Source of the DNA: Nothopassalora personata
Taxonomy: Eukaryota; Ascomycota; Dothideomycetes; Mycosphaerellales; Mycosphaerellaceae
Assembly: GCA_033816765.1 (NCBI GenBank)
Contig: CM066298.1
Coordinates: 1,426,001 to 1,490,000 of the forward strand
Length of the DNA stretch: 64,000 bases
Direction: 5' to 3'
Shown here piece after piece: positions 29,663-41,454 of this stretch. Each line of letters starts with the position of its first letter. Within the stretch, counting starts at the first letter, position 1. Below the pieces are notes generated by a model. The model saw nothing but the letters and a program-made list of their open reading frames with translations, was not told where the DNA came from and did no database searches. A program made the position numbers and the translations under genes.

Positions 29663-31453
29663 TTAAGGAGGGCTCGCAGAGTTTGCCGGATCGTCCAAAG
29701 CCTTCAGCAAATCAGTGAATTTTGGACTTCCTAGACCAGTCACCGGGTCCCAGCCTTCGGCAGTAGCATAACCAGGAGCCTCTCCAATGGTGCAACCGCC
29801 ATGAAAGAAGCAGTCTCCAGCATTTTTGCCAGCCTTCGTGATATCCTTAAGGCCGTACTTCAGAGTGTAAAGCCAAGGATTGATGAAGCCAAGGGTTGGC
29901 TTGCCTTTTGATAGCTCATAGTCGTTGAGCAAGGTAATGATCGCAGCCCACGTTGGTGCTGCTGCGCTGGTCCCACCTATTGGAAGCGCCGTCGGGAAGC
30001 CTTCCACAAAGGTTGGAAACTGAGTGCTGAAAGCACTGACATCGGGAATGCCGGCACCATAGGCATTGAACCCGGACTTTGTCTTGTAGTCTTCTGGCAC
30101 AAAGTTCTTGATGTAGCTGCTGGTATGATTGGCCTGCCAGGCGGGCACTGGAAAGAAGTTTGAGAATCCTCCTCCAGACGCAGTGAAACCAAGACGACTC
30201 ATGGGCGGAATAGTCTGCTTTGTGGCAGCTTGTTCATCGGCGAGGTTGGTGGTCCCCCCGACTGCTAGTACCCAAGGACAGCTTGCGGGAAACTTCGGCT
30301 CGAAGACTGTCTTGTGCTGGCTATTGCCATCTTGACCATTGGCGCCGTTGTTGCCGCTCGAGAATACCAATGTCACTCCCCGCAGGCCAATTGCAGCCAT
30401 TTCGATGCAAAGGCGATTAGCGTAGTCTGAGTCGAAACGATTCTCCGGCTGACTTTCCGAGAAAGACACAACACTCGGAGGATTTGGCATAGTCCTGAGC
30501 TCCGTCAGGAACTGCAAGAAGTTGTCATACGTCTGTCCAACATGCGGCCCAAATACGCCTCCACGATCATACAGAATACCTTGTGCAGGCCACGCCAGGC
30601 CCATTAGAACTTGTGTATCCAGAGCAGTCTCGAACTTTGCTCCAATACCGCCATCGCCATTGGCTGGATCTCCTGTGCCATCAATAATGTACGAGGGTCG
30701 TGCGGCTGCTGCAGGCTTGTTGTACTGCTCTAAGAACCTTTGCAGATCGCCCGCTTTGTATACAGATGCCTCGGTGGCGTAGACGGCGAAGGTCGTGCGG
30801 TTCGGCTGAGCAGTATAGTTGATGCCATAAACTTCACGGATACGTTCTGGTGTAGTGTTGTCCAGTGCTCCACAATTTGCTCGCTTCTGCAGAGTTTCCT
30901 CGGGGACCGTCCGCGATGCCAGAACGGCTTCTTGCTGGTTGTACGGCTCCGGGAAGATGGTGGTAGGAGTTACGAAATCAACATGCTCAGCAACGTCCTC
31001 TGGTAGGTGATACAGCTCGGTGCGCACGACATCGCTCTTGCCATCCGAGAAGAGAGAATAGGTTGCGTTGAGCAGTTTCTCGGCCTTGGCGATCGTGGTC
31101 CTGACCTCAAACATGCCATTCGAGAGCGTCGCTGCAGACCACAATTCATGTTGGCGGAGCCAGTGCTCGATCTGCTGAACACTGTCTCGAGAGGGCCTCG
31201 ATAGACCGGCTACCTCGTCCGACGACAAATGCTGCCTAAAGCAATCACTGCCGGGATGAGAAGCCTGGACAAGACGTCGAGTAATCGCAGCACCGCGGTC
31301 TTCCTGACGAACTGCGATGTGCAACTTCATCGCAGTATCGTGAGGCGCCGCAGAACGCTTGATCCAGCCATGATCTGGACGGGCCGCCTTTGAGATTGCA
31401 GCTGCTGACGTTGCAAACGTCAGTAGCACAGTGGTCAAAAGATAGGTGATCAT
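29663..31453 (-). CDS. Secreted sedolisin-family (S53) peptidase with altered oxyanion residue
   Basis: 596 residues, single exon, with signal peptide (MITYLLTTVLLTFATSAAA). A pro-kumamolisin activation domain covers about 30-175 and the S53 catalytic domain about 195-590. The Glu/Asp pair is in AKFETALDTQ (E275, D279) and the nucleophile in GGTSAAAP (S496). The position that supplies the oxyanion-hole Asp in the family (SSGDxG) reads SSGNNG here, with N368. The C-terminal calcium region keeps KDITK and EGWDPVTGLGSP. Expected role is acid extracellular tripeptidyl or endopeptidase activity; whether Asn368 permits it is open, although subtilisins use Asn for the oxyanion hole. A CGT/GTC repeat lies just upstream of the start. 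Confidence 0.93.
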   Translation of the reverse strand: MITYLLTTVLLTFATSAAAISKAARPDHGWIKRSAAPHDTAMKLHIAVRQEDRGAAITRRLVQASHPGSDCFRQHLSSDEVAGLSRPSRDSVQQIEHWLRQHELWSAATLSNGMFEVRTTIAKAEKLLNATYSLFSDGKSDVVRTELYHLPEDVAEHVDFVTPTTIFPEPYNQQEAVLASRTVPEETLQKRANCGALDNTTPERIREVYGINYTAQPNRTTFAVYATEASVYKAGDLQRFLEQYNKPAAAARPSYIIDGTGDPANGDGGIGAKFETALDTQVLMGLAWPAQGILYDRGGVFGPHVGQTYDNFLQFLTELRTMPNPPSVVSFSESQPENRFDSDYANRLCIEMAAIGLRGVTLVFSSGNNGANGQDGNSQHKTVFEPKFPASCPWVLAVGGTTNLADEQAATKQTIPPMSRLGFTASGGGFSNFFPVPAWQANHTSSYIKNFVPEDYKTKSGFNAYGAGIPDVSAFSTQFPTFVEGFPTALPIGGTSAAAPTWAAIITLLNDYELSKGKPTLGFINPWLYTLKYGLKDITKAGKNAGDCFFHGGCTIGEAPGYATAEGWDPVTGLGSPKFTDLLKALDDPANSASPP

Positions 31454-31991
31454 ATCGGTACTAGGATGTTTTTGACGTCGTCGTCGTCGTCGTCAACTAA
31501 ACACAGCACTGTGTGGAAGTCGCTCTAGGTCGTCACAGCAGTGAGTTGTGGTCAAGACTGGCACAGCGTCGAAGGAAAAGTCTCCAGCAGGCACTTTCAA
31601 TGCACGAACCTGGTAAGACCACGAGTCTTGGAAGTGTTATAGATGTTTCCAGACAACCATCTCTAAGGTTAAGCCGGATGCTCCAGGGTTGGCCTGGTCA
31701 GCCGCACCTGTCATTGTTGCTGAGGGGAGTGGCTTGCTTGCCTGGATGCCTCACGGATCATCGATTGGCCAAGTTTGGTTGACATCATCTCGCCCAGGAA
31801 CCAGAGATCGGGAAGTGACGGGCACCATATGACATGGCCATTCGGGAAGGGCTGGAAACTGATGAGACGAGATCATGTCCGTGATGAATAGAGAGAAAGG
31901 GAAGATGCTGGTCAGTATCTGTGGTCAAATTCCGACGCAGAGGGGGCCGCGGAAGCCGAGGACAGCGAGACGGGGGTTCTTCATCTGCGAA
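31454..31991. other. Spacer with GTC trinucleotide repeat
   Basis: About 540 bp. A CGTCGT... repeat occupies 31476-31494, some 23 bp ahead of the peptidase start, in its 5' UTR or promoter. No gene. Confidence 0.6.
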
Positions 31992-33694
31992 CTACCTATT
32001 TGCTAACGGCCTCCTCACGAATTGGTACCTCGACCATCCGTCAAGCTCATCCACATGCTCTTCTCGCACAAGCTCATACTTGCCGATCTTCGGTAAGATG
32101 ATGGCCCACACCAGCCAGTACACACCGCCACCAGCAATGATACCCCAGCCGACGACGCAGTGAAGGTAGTATGGCAGACTTTCGTAGATGGCGTTGCCGT
32201 CGGTGGGTGGCACGAACGGTGCGACCACCAGGTAGACGTTGCTCAGAAAGAAGAACAACGCCACAGGCCATGTCGCCTTGAAGGGTGGGGACCAGTTCCA
32301 TTTGGCTTTGTTCCAGTATAAGTAGAGCAGACCTAGAGCGACGAAGGAATTGACGATCGCGAGTGGGTACGAGATGACACTGGGATGATCGTTAGCACGC
32401 TGTCAGACGAAGTATCGGGGTGCACTTACTTGACAACGAAGTTGTACGCATCACCTGGAGGCGGCGCCAGCATGATGATCACTGACACAAGCCAGTGCTC
32501 GAACAATCCAGCCAGGGGCGCATTGAAAGGTCGATTCGAAGCCCAGAATCGCGAGAAAGGCAGAATGCCCTCCCTGCCCAACTCCTGCACCAATCGTCCT
32601 TGCGAAAAGATGACACTCAGGACATTCCCAAACGCAGAAAGCGCCACGAAAACCGACAGTGCCCTGTCCGCGCTTCCGCCAAACACATTCCTGAAAAAGC
32701 TCGCCGCCAGGATTCGTCCTGAAGATAGGATCTCCTCCTTGGGGACCGCTGCAAAATAAGCGATGTTGACCAACATGTACAACACCGCCACACTCCCCAA
32801 TGCCAGCGGCGCCGCAAGCTTCAACGTCTTGATCGGATTCTTCGTCTCCGAGAGGGCATAGTTGGCGTTTGAGTACCCAATATAACTCCAGATGACATTG
32901 TACAGCGCCGTAACAACGCCATACGCACTCCCCGTCGTACCCTCGAACGCATTGTCGAAATTATGCGGCTTCTCGATTTTCAACGCACCGCCGAGCGCCG
33001 CCCATCCCGAGACCACGATAATCAGGATCACAATGAGCTTGACAACTCCCAGGAAATTCTGCAGTCTCAATCCCCACTTCAATGCCAATCCATGAACCAA
33101 AAACGCCGCAGTGATACACGCCAGCCCCACCCCTCTCTGGTTCCACCGTCCCACTTCCACATTCGCCGCATGAAGAATATACTCCCCAAACACCACACTA
33201 TTACTACCCGCCCAGCCGAGTAACAGGACATACCCCGTATAGAACCCCGTAGCAGCAAACCGCGGCCTACGGAAAACGTACTCGAGGTAGTTCTTCTCGC
33301 CACCGTTCCTGGGCATTGCGGTGCCGAATTCGAGGTACACGGCCATTCCGGCGGCCGCGATGAGCATTCCAGCTACCCACATGAAGAGGGACAGCCCGAC
33401 GGAGCCGGTGAGGGACAGAATTCCGGAGGGGGTTGCGAAAATCCCCGTCCCGATCATGCGGTTGAAGATCAAGAAGGAGGCAGATATCACGCCGATTTGG
33501 CGTTTCGAGGAGTGGGTACCGCCATCTTGGAGGGCATGGGTGATGTCGGTGTCGTCTTTGCGAGAGCCCGAGGAGATGACTGTATTGGCCGTGCCGTACG
33601 TTTTGCCTACGCTGTGCCACTTCATGGTTGCTGGTGCTCCAAGGAGTGGTGTCGATGGCGAAGCGTCGTGGGTAGGGGCAACAGGAGAGGACAT
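31992..33694 (-). CDS. Amino-acid permease, MUP1-like (APC superfamily)
   Basis: 550 residues from exons 33694-32430 and 32379-31992, with a 50-nt intron (GTAAGT, GCTAAC, CCCAG) splitting the codon after YNFVV. A cytosolic N-terminus of about 65 residues precedes twelve predicted membrane spans. The first span carries the APC signature IGVISASFLIFNRMIGTGIF and the middle has YIGYSNANYALSETKNP, as in fungal methionine permeases. The second exon supplies the last three spans and a charged tail. Likely plasma-membrane methionine or related amino-acid uptake; exact substrate is inference. The RIP-decayed element starts 240 bp from its start codon. Confidence 0.92.
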
Positions 33695-33936
33695 GGTTTC
33701 ACTATCATACTACCTCTGAACAACGCATCGCCACCCGGGCCAAGACTTCAGCAATTATGCCATGCAAAATGTTACAAAGGAAACAGGACTTGGTTGTACG
33801 CTTTTGGAAAGGGTAGGCCATGGCATGTGAAAGAAATGTTGCCGCACAGCTGGTTCGCGGGAGACGATTGGTGCACGGCTGATCGTGTTGTTGGCGTTGA
33901 CAAGCACGCCATACCCAAATTTTCGGGAAAACGACG

Positions 33937-33962
33937 GTGGCCTAGGCTTACAAAACCGGCAA
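33937..33962 (+). repeat. Left terminal inverted repeat
   Basis: 26 bp beginning GTGGCCTAGGCTTAC, exact reverse complement of 38663-38688. Weaker similarity continues inward. Confidence 0.9.
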
Positions 33963-34688
33963 TTACGCTTATTCGAAATCCTCACTCGCTGCACTCGCTC
34001 TTCCTCAACAATAGCATCAACAATAGCACAATAATAGTAATACTGCTACGACTCGCTATTATCGCCTATAATCGTAGCGAGTCGCGGCGGTAGCCTATTC
34101 CTCCTACTACGTAGGTAAGTTAGGCTCCTTAATAATAGTAGATAGCAAGTATTAAGGAGCTTACCTTACTTACTATTGTTATATTATAGTAGCGGGTACA
34201 TTAACTTCTACTACTGTTACTATTTCTTCGACTCTATACTTATCGACATATACAAATCTAACTATAGACGACTTACTTAGCAATATTAGCCTTAGAACAA
34301 TAATAACAATAGCGATAGCGATAGTATACCTAATCTGCGCTTACCCTTATAAACGCGGTTATTACTATAGCTTACGATAGCGTAAGTACAATTCCGACTC
34401 GTTAGGCGTACGTAGATAGACTAATAAATCTATAGTATATACCGACGCCCTTGTACTACCAATACTAACGATTTCTACTACGTAAGCGAGTCGACATAGG
34501 CATAATAGCTAGGAGACTCGTAGAAGATAAATAAGGGTAGTATAAAGGTTACGAAGAATAATTTACGTAAGTTCGACTAGGCTAGCCGTATTATAGAGAC
34601 TAAAGAGGGTATATGTCTTATAGTAGACTTGCTATACTATATATACTAACTCGTATTAATAGGTAAGCCGGCTTAGACGGACTACGAT

Positions 34689-34967
34689 ATGTGTAAGAGA
34701 GCTAGTATACGCTATATAGTCTTTACTACTAATACCGATAAGACTTACGCGTATTATAAGCGTTACGCGAAGGCTCGCTATAACTCTCGTAAGTTAGTTA
34801 AGGAGCCTAGCGAGTCTAGCGAGTCTAGCAATAGTTTATTTAAGGCTTTCGAGGGTGTTTTAACTACTTCTAGCAAGGCTAGCGAGGTTAGTAAGGCTAG
34901 CGAGTCTAGTACTCGCCCTACTAATAATATATTAACTCGCTTAGTCGCGGCGGAGGATCGTATTTAG
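34689..34967 (+). pseudogene. Residual frame inside the RIP element, Cys codons probably lost
   Basis: The only sizeable open stretch in the decayed element. It encodes a basic Tyr-rich segment (TYAYYKRYAKARY) followed by Ser/Glu/Ala repeats. The regular Tyr spacing resembles a zinc-cluster pattern with Cys (TGY) turned to Tyr (TAY), the change RIP makes when it hits the opposite strand. Origin is inference. Confidence 0.35.
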
Positions 34968-37900
34968 TAATTAGAGGGTACTATTAGCCGCTTAATTAAA
35001 TTTATTAGCCGTCTACTAGGTAGCGAGTTAGTCGCTATATTTTACTCTTAGTAATAATATAATGTTAAGTAGTCTACCTCCTATTTATATACTACGAGTC
35101 TATACTTCCCTCTACTTTTTCGGTCTTAGCTACCTCGTAGATAGCTCGATAATAAGCCTATTTCTCGGTACCTTTATACGCTAGTTATCGTTAGGTAGAC
35201 TCTAAAGCAATAGCTACGAGTCTAGCTACGAGTCTAGCTACGAGTCGTCTAGCTATATAATTATCGAAGTACTAGTTATAGCTATAGACTCGCTTAAGGT
35301 ACTAGTTACTACTAACTCGCTTAAGGTACTAGTTGCTACTATAGTCTTACTTAAGGACTCCTTCTTAATCTCTCTAATTTAACTCGTAGCTAGACTCGTA
35401 CGCTCTTTCTTTAGCTTCTTAACCGATACTTCGCTAGCTAACGTACTTACTAGCTTATTGCCTAAACCTTCCCCTATAAATACTAAATTCTACTATTAAG
35501 AGGGGGCTCTAAACCCCGTTAGCTACGGAGACGAAGAGGATTAAGGGCTACTAGCTATAAGATTAATACACTCTAGAGACTCGGCAATTAGAGTTATAGT
35601 ATGTTAATATGGTAAGCTACGACTTACTAGACGCTTCTTGCTCTAGCTTACTATACTCGCTAAACGAGAAGTAGCCTAACTGGGTATAGTAGCCTAGCGA
35701 GTAATACCCTAATCCGCTAGACGTACTATAGCACTCGCTACTATACTTGCTCGCTAGTCCTTAAGCTTACGCTCGCGTCGGCGGTCTACGTCCTTTATAA
35801 GTTTACTAAGGCTAGCTAAGGACTCGTCGCTACTACTACTCGACGAGTCCTCTACTACTCCTCGTCTATATAGATTGTTTAAGGCTCCGTAACCTTAGTT
35901 AACCTAATACGTAACGTTAACTAGTACTTCTCGTCTATCCTTTACGTTCTAGATACTCTTAGTATACGGTATTAATATATTATCGAGATCTCGCTCTCGT
36001 AGACTTAATTTACTTAGAAGAATAGGTATATTATCTTTAGTAGTCTTTACGAAGAGGAAGGGCGGTATAGTATAAGGACGTATAAGCTATAGGCCTAGCT
36101 TATCCGCGCCTTCTTAAAAGACGAGGTTATAAAGCTAGGTTATCGTATCTACTATTTTAGCTAAAGACGACTCGTAGCGAGTCTATCGTCCGGTAATTTA
36201 CTACGCGCTAAGGAGCTTATACGGCTAATACTTCTATATCTTAAGGTCCCCCTTACGTTTAATAGTAAACGGTACCTTATATAGCTTAACGGATGTTATT
36301 AGGCTAGGTCCCCTAGGCGGTTAAGATAGCTTTTTAGCTTTGCCCTAGACTAACGAGATAGGAACACTTGTACTACGAGCCTTAATAATACTAGTCCGTA
36401 GGCCCTAAGTAGCGCTCGATAACGGGTTAATTCTAGTATTACTAAGCTAGTAAATATAAGTCTACTTATTACAAGTAAGTACCTTATTAGCCTAACTATA
36501 GCTACTCGCTACGAGTAATATATATAGACCGTATCTAGTAGTACTATTTGGTTTCGAAGGGGTCTCGGTACTAGGAATTGGCAATAAGGGTAAAGGCGGA
36601 CTCGTTATAGACTCGCTAGGCTCGATAAAGGCTAGGTTAGGTATACTATATTTACTATACCTTAGTAGATAGCCGTAGACCTCGCTATAAACTAGAGAAG
36701 TCTTTACTAAGTTATATATATAAAGACCGTCCTAAGTTAGAGCTAATATAATATTAGAAGTAGTAGGAAAAGAGTCGTATAAAAAAGGACGTAGACTCGT
36801 TACTATATAACCTATAATAGCTTACCGGCTTAAGCAAATAAGTCTATTATTCGTTCCGTTAGCTCTAATCCGTTAAGGCGAGTAGGCGGTATATACTTAG
36901 TGAGTCTCCCTCTACCTCGGAGATACTACGTAGTCTCGTTTCGTAGATACTAATAGGCGTAGATATATAACTTCTTAGGGCCTAGGCTAGGACCGGCCTC
37001 GCTACCGTCTAGCGTTAATAGATAGCTAGTAGTAGTAAGCTTCTTATTAACCTACTCTAGCGTTAGAGGCGGTAAGTATATAGTAAGGTCTATAAGGTAT
37101 TAGCTATAGGATTTATAGACTCGGTTAAGTAGTAGTAGTAGCGAGTCCGTACTTAAGCTATAGCGAGTCCTCCCTTAGCTAAGCTAGGACTCGTAGCTAT
37201 AGTAGCGCTAGACTCGCTACTATAGACACTCCGGATTAACGTACCGTACTAATCGACTCGCTTCTTCTACTAGCGAAGCTCCTCGTCCTTAGAGTTAAGT
37301 AGATACCTATATAGTTGTACTCCTTTTAACTCTAGGTAGTTATATAGGATATCCAGTATACCGTTTATATACGATTCTAGGTTATAACAACGGATACAAT
37401 AGCGGTTCTACTTATTAACGAACGATAATATAATACTTCGAAGGATTAGAATATAGATAGTAGCGAATACTATCCTATCTTCGGCTAGTACTTCCTTAAA
37501 GAGTCCTATTATAATATACTAATTAAAGAGATCTCTCTAGCAATTAAATATAGCCTTAGTATCCTCGCCCTACTAGTATTTAATAGTTTAATTGCCCTTA
37601 CTTAAGGTGTACTAGAAGGCCTTATTAAACGTAAGTAGATTACTAGCGAGTTGCTCTCGGACTTATAGATAAGTATTAGCTAGTATAGGCGTCTTAACGC
37701 CCTAATTAGATCGTACACAATTTAGCACCCTACTACCGTAATATATTACTATAACGTATTAAGCAAATATAGAGAACTTTATCTTCGCTATAGGCCCTAT
37801 ATAGTACTAGATAACCCGCTAAGAGTAGACGTTAATATAAGCGTAGATCTATATCTTAAAGCGCTTGTATTTTAGAAAGGTATTATCTAACTAGACGTCG

Positions 37901-38662
37901 TTAGGACCTTCTACTTTTAGCCTCGTATACTGCGGTATTATAGGATCTCGTATTATAGGATTACGAGAGATAAAAGGAATAGGGTTAATCGTATAAGCGA
38001 GTGTCCTAATATAGTCGCTAATAAAGTTAGCGAGTCTAGTCTACGAGTCTATAGATACCGAGTCTATCCTACCGTCTAATAATATAATAATTCTTACGTA
38101 GCTCTCTTACTAGCTTACGATAGCCCTAGTCTTACTAATAGCTACTACTTATAACTTCCTAAAGGACTCGCTATATCTTAGGCTTAATAGCTAGAGCTTA
38201 TTCTTTACTAAGACTACCCTTTAACCTAATACCTCTTCGTAGCTCTTAATACTAGCGAAGGGTAAGGTCGAATCTATCGAGGCGGAGGATAGTATAAGAC
38301 TCGCTATCATCGAGGCTATATTTCTAGAATAGTTCCTTAACTCGCTAGCGTAGCTCGGGCTAGCGAGCCTAATTATAAGCCTAATTATCCTCGCGAGTCC
38401 CTCGCTACTCTACGAGTTGCTAGCGGAGGGTCCGTTCGCTAATTCGAACACCGTAGAGATTAAAGAGGTTGTCTCGAATAGCTACCTATATAAATCTAGA
38501 GGTAGTCTATAGCTCGATATTAATACGAAAGGGCTCTAGATCGATCGCTAGACGTAGTATTATATATAGCGAGTGTGCTAATAGACAAATAGCGAGTCTA
38601 TAAGACAAATAGCGAGTCTATAATAATAAGGATAGAGGATTGCGAATTTTGAATGCGGGTAT

Positions 38663-38688
38663 TTGCCGGTTTTGTAAGCCTAGGCCAC
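38663..38688 (-). repeat. Right terminal inverted repeat
   Basis: Reverse complement of 33937-33962; the outer bases CAGTGG here face CGGTGG on the left. Confidence 0.9.
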
Positions 38689-38690
38689 TG

Positions 38691-40199
38691 CTAAACGGTC
38701 CCCGCCTCGCGTTCCTTGAGCACATGGCGTGAGACGCGGGACTCCACTCTGTGCACCTTTTCGCGTAGACGGTGGAAGGGCATGCTTGTCTTGTTCTGGA
38801 AGCTGGCATGTAGTTCGTAAGGCTGATGAACTGTTAGGATGAGTTAATGAAGTTTATCGGTCTCTCGAGAGGAAGTCGAGACTCACCACATACGATAGCC
38901 TGCACAGCATGTGATGAATCAGGCTGACCAGGGCTCGATGTCGCCATCGTCAAGGCTCGAATATGCCGCAGAATGGTTCGTTATGTCGTCCAAGGCAGGC
39001 ACGGCTTACAAAAAAAGTCGCCCTTTTGACGTCGCATCGCATCTTTGACACTTAATCCTTCGTTACGACTTGAAGCGGGCCCGATGCTCTTTGGGGACAT
39101 ATCACGCAAGAAGTCGCCATCGTCTTTCCGTCAGCATGACCTTGTCAGTACGCCACAGATGTCACGTAGATTTTTTCCGGGCCGAGAGCAGGCTGTTCAT
39201 CAGAACACCAACGCAGGTCGGTGCAGATTGGTGCAGCTGACGCCCATACTTGTGACTGATTCCATCATGCCAGCTGAGCTAGTTCTACTACATTCTGGGC
39301 CGCATGTTGAAGTGCTTCGCGCCTGTTTCCCGATGAATCGAATGTCGTAGCAATGGTATAGCTTCATGCTTGGGTTTCGGTGCACGATCTTTTTGCATAT
39401 TTTATTTTCTTCGTGCTACAGAGTGATGGCATATCGTTTCTCAGATGACTGCACAGCACGATCGTCTATCAGCTAGAACTATACGTGTGGTGTTGTTAAG
39501 ATCGCAGGCTCTTGCTTCCACCGGGCCAGATCGCCTGGGAGAAAGCTCGCGCTTCTGCTCCTTACTCGACAGCGATATGGGCAACAAATGAGATTTTTAG
39601 AATGGGATGATCGTGCTGAACCGTAGCTGGCCATGAGACAGCATGGGCGATGGCAGAACGGTGGCGGCCATCGGCATCGGAGTGGTAGAGGCGAGGCAGG
39701 GTGATAATACCACGAATCGGGCGCTCTCACGGCTGTCGTTTTTGAGATTCGGACTATGGCTACGGTTGTCATGTAACGGATTACGGATATGACCTTGGTC
39801 TTGTTCGTGCGTGAATGTGTTCTAGAAACGTTGGAAAGCACTCCGACGTTTCCGCCAAGCCATCGGGCCTCGGTGATGACCGTGTTCTCCGCCTCCCTCG
39901 ACTTCAACAACAACATACGCCAGAGGCAAACGACTACAGTGCATAGACTCGGAAGGGTGGGACTGCGGTCTGCGTATCTCGACGACGTGGTACCAAAGCA
40001 GAACTGCATGCTACCAACGGCGACGACGACGTAAGGATGCCATAAGACTTCCTACGCGGGGTACAATGGTATGGCATCTCTCATAATACGTCGACCAGTC
40101 TGGAAGACGTTGAAAGAGACCAGAGAATTCCTCTGACTGTCGAACAGCACAAGATGACGCACGGCTACTTCTTCAGGCACAAATATATCACTCCCATAT
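38691..40199. other. Gene-free interval right of the RIP element
   Basis: 1.5 kb with normal base composition. Open frames exist on both strands but none shows codon-level or domain support. Confidence 0.5.
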
Positions 40200-40946
40200 C
40201 TACCTCGCAAACTTCGTGGGATCCTCAAATGGCTCGTTGGGCAACGCAACCTCAATCTCAAACAACTTCCCTCTCTTCTCCGGCGCCAGTGCCTGCTGGT
40301 AAATCTCCTGGTGGTACACATCTCTGCTCCACCTCGTGAACTCCGGGTGCGACTCCCTCCAGTCTTTGCCAAAGAAGCACTGAAAGCCCGCTGCCAAAAG
40401 TCCACAAACGAACAGATCCGCAAGCGTCAACTTATCACCTGCAAGGTATCGACTCTTTGCCAACTGATTCTCGATCATCCTCAGCCTCTTTTCGGTCAGG
40501 TCGATATGCTCCAAAACGGACTCTTTGACGTAAGGCCTGCGGCCGATTAAGGGAAGAAACCAACCGCCCAACACGTCGTAGACGTCGTTGTTCACGAAAG
40601 ACATCCAGCGGATTATGGTCGCGTATTCCTCAGGAGTAGAGCCAAGAAGCGTTGTGTTTGGGTTCTGCTGGGCGAGGTAGAGGTTGATCGCCAAGGTTTC
40701 GGTGAGGACGAAGCCATCGCTGCGTACGAGCGTGGGGACTTTTCCGAGGGGATTGAGGGCGAGGTACTCTTCCCCTGCTTCTTTGGCGCCTGCAACGAAT
40801 TTGTAGTCGATGTCGATGCCGTCCGCGGCTGCTATGGCGCGGATTGAGACCGTGCGAGGGTTGCCCTGGGAGGATCGTCAGTCTGGATCTTGACACGACT
40901 ATGAATAAGTACGTACGTCACGGGTGTACACTGTTCCGTACGACAT
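40200..40946 (-). CDS. Glutathione S-transferase-like protein (eEF1B-gamma type)
   Basis: 231 residues from a 30-nt first exon (40946-40917, MSYGTVYTRD) and second exon 40865-40200, with a 51-nt intron (GTACGT, CTGAC, CCCAG). The thioredoxin-fold N-terminal domain (about 1-80) ends in the canonical LNPLGKVPTLV and glutathione-contacting LTETLAINLYLA. The all-helical C-terminal domain contains YLAGDKLTLADLFVCGLL. The opening GTVYTRDGNPRT resembles the GST module of elongation factor 1B-gamma, but the protein lacks the EF1G C-terminal domain, so it is a stand-alone transferase. Probable cytosolic glutathione conjugation or stress role. Not linked to neighbours. Confidence 0.9.
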
Positions 40947-41454
40947 GCTGAAGATTACTGGTGTTGCCGAAGGCTCGCGGCCACGTCAGGATGTTTCGCG
41001 AATTGCCAGTGGACACTGATATTCCGGTAAGAGGAAAACCAGGCATTCAGCTTGGATTGTAGCTGAGCTGAGGATTGGCACATCATTTGCTCGGATCTTG
41101 AGGCGTCAACGGAACACCCAACGGAACACCGAGCTTTTGCAGACTTCCGAAAAGCGCCAAGCTTTTTGAGGATTCGCCTATGGTTACATCTCCATACCGA
41201 CTAGCTCCCTACATGTATGACTATCGCTGCCGATGCGTCGCAACCCAGACCTGACTGTATCGTTCCCAAGATCTGATGCACTGAGTGCGACGTTTTGACA
41301 AGTCCCCTTGGAATCTGGCCAAAATATGTCGGGGTCCGATCAGGCATCACACGATGATGTCAATATCATGAAGCTATGTCACGTCACACGTGCCTCCGAC
41401 AGAAGCTTGGCTGGCTATGCTAAGTCATTTTGTTGTAAATTCGATGATTGCAAG
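40947..41454. other. Upstream spacer of the GST gene
   Basis: About 500 bp; promoter side of the GST gene and 3' side of the next putative gene. No gene seen. Confidence 0.45.

Larger units (their letters stand above)
33935..38690. mobile_element. RIP-destroyed TIR element
   Basis: 4.75 kb of TA-rich sequence with stop codons in every frame and visibly few CA/TG dinucleotides, the product expected of heavy C-to-T change at CpA. The ends are inverted copies: 26 bp identical, then about 30 bp of gapped similarity ending in AATCCTC. Candidate duplicated flanks contain AAACG on both sides but are not exact. Short AGCGAGTCT-type motifs recur inside. The bounding inverted repeats point to a class II transposon; no transposase is readable. 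Confidence 0.75.

Noticed and set aside
35205..35260. Tandem AGCTACGAGTCT-like units that could suggest a satellite or CRISPR-like array
   Set aside because: Only three or four units without spacers, inside the RIP-decayed element; low-complexity by-product of the mutated repeat.
39479..40009. 176-codon open frame on the minus strand
   Set aside because: Composition (Arg/Ser/Cys/Pro) typical of non-coding frames; no family features.
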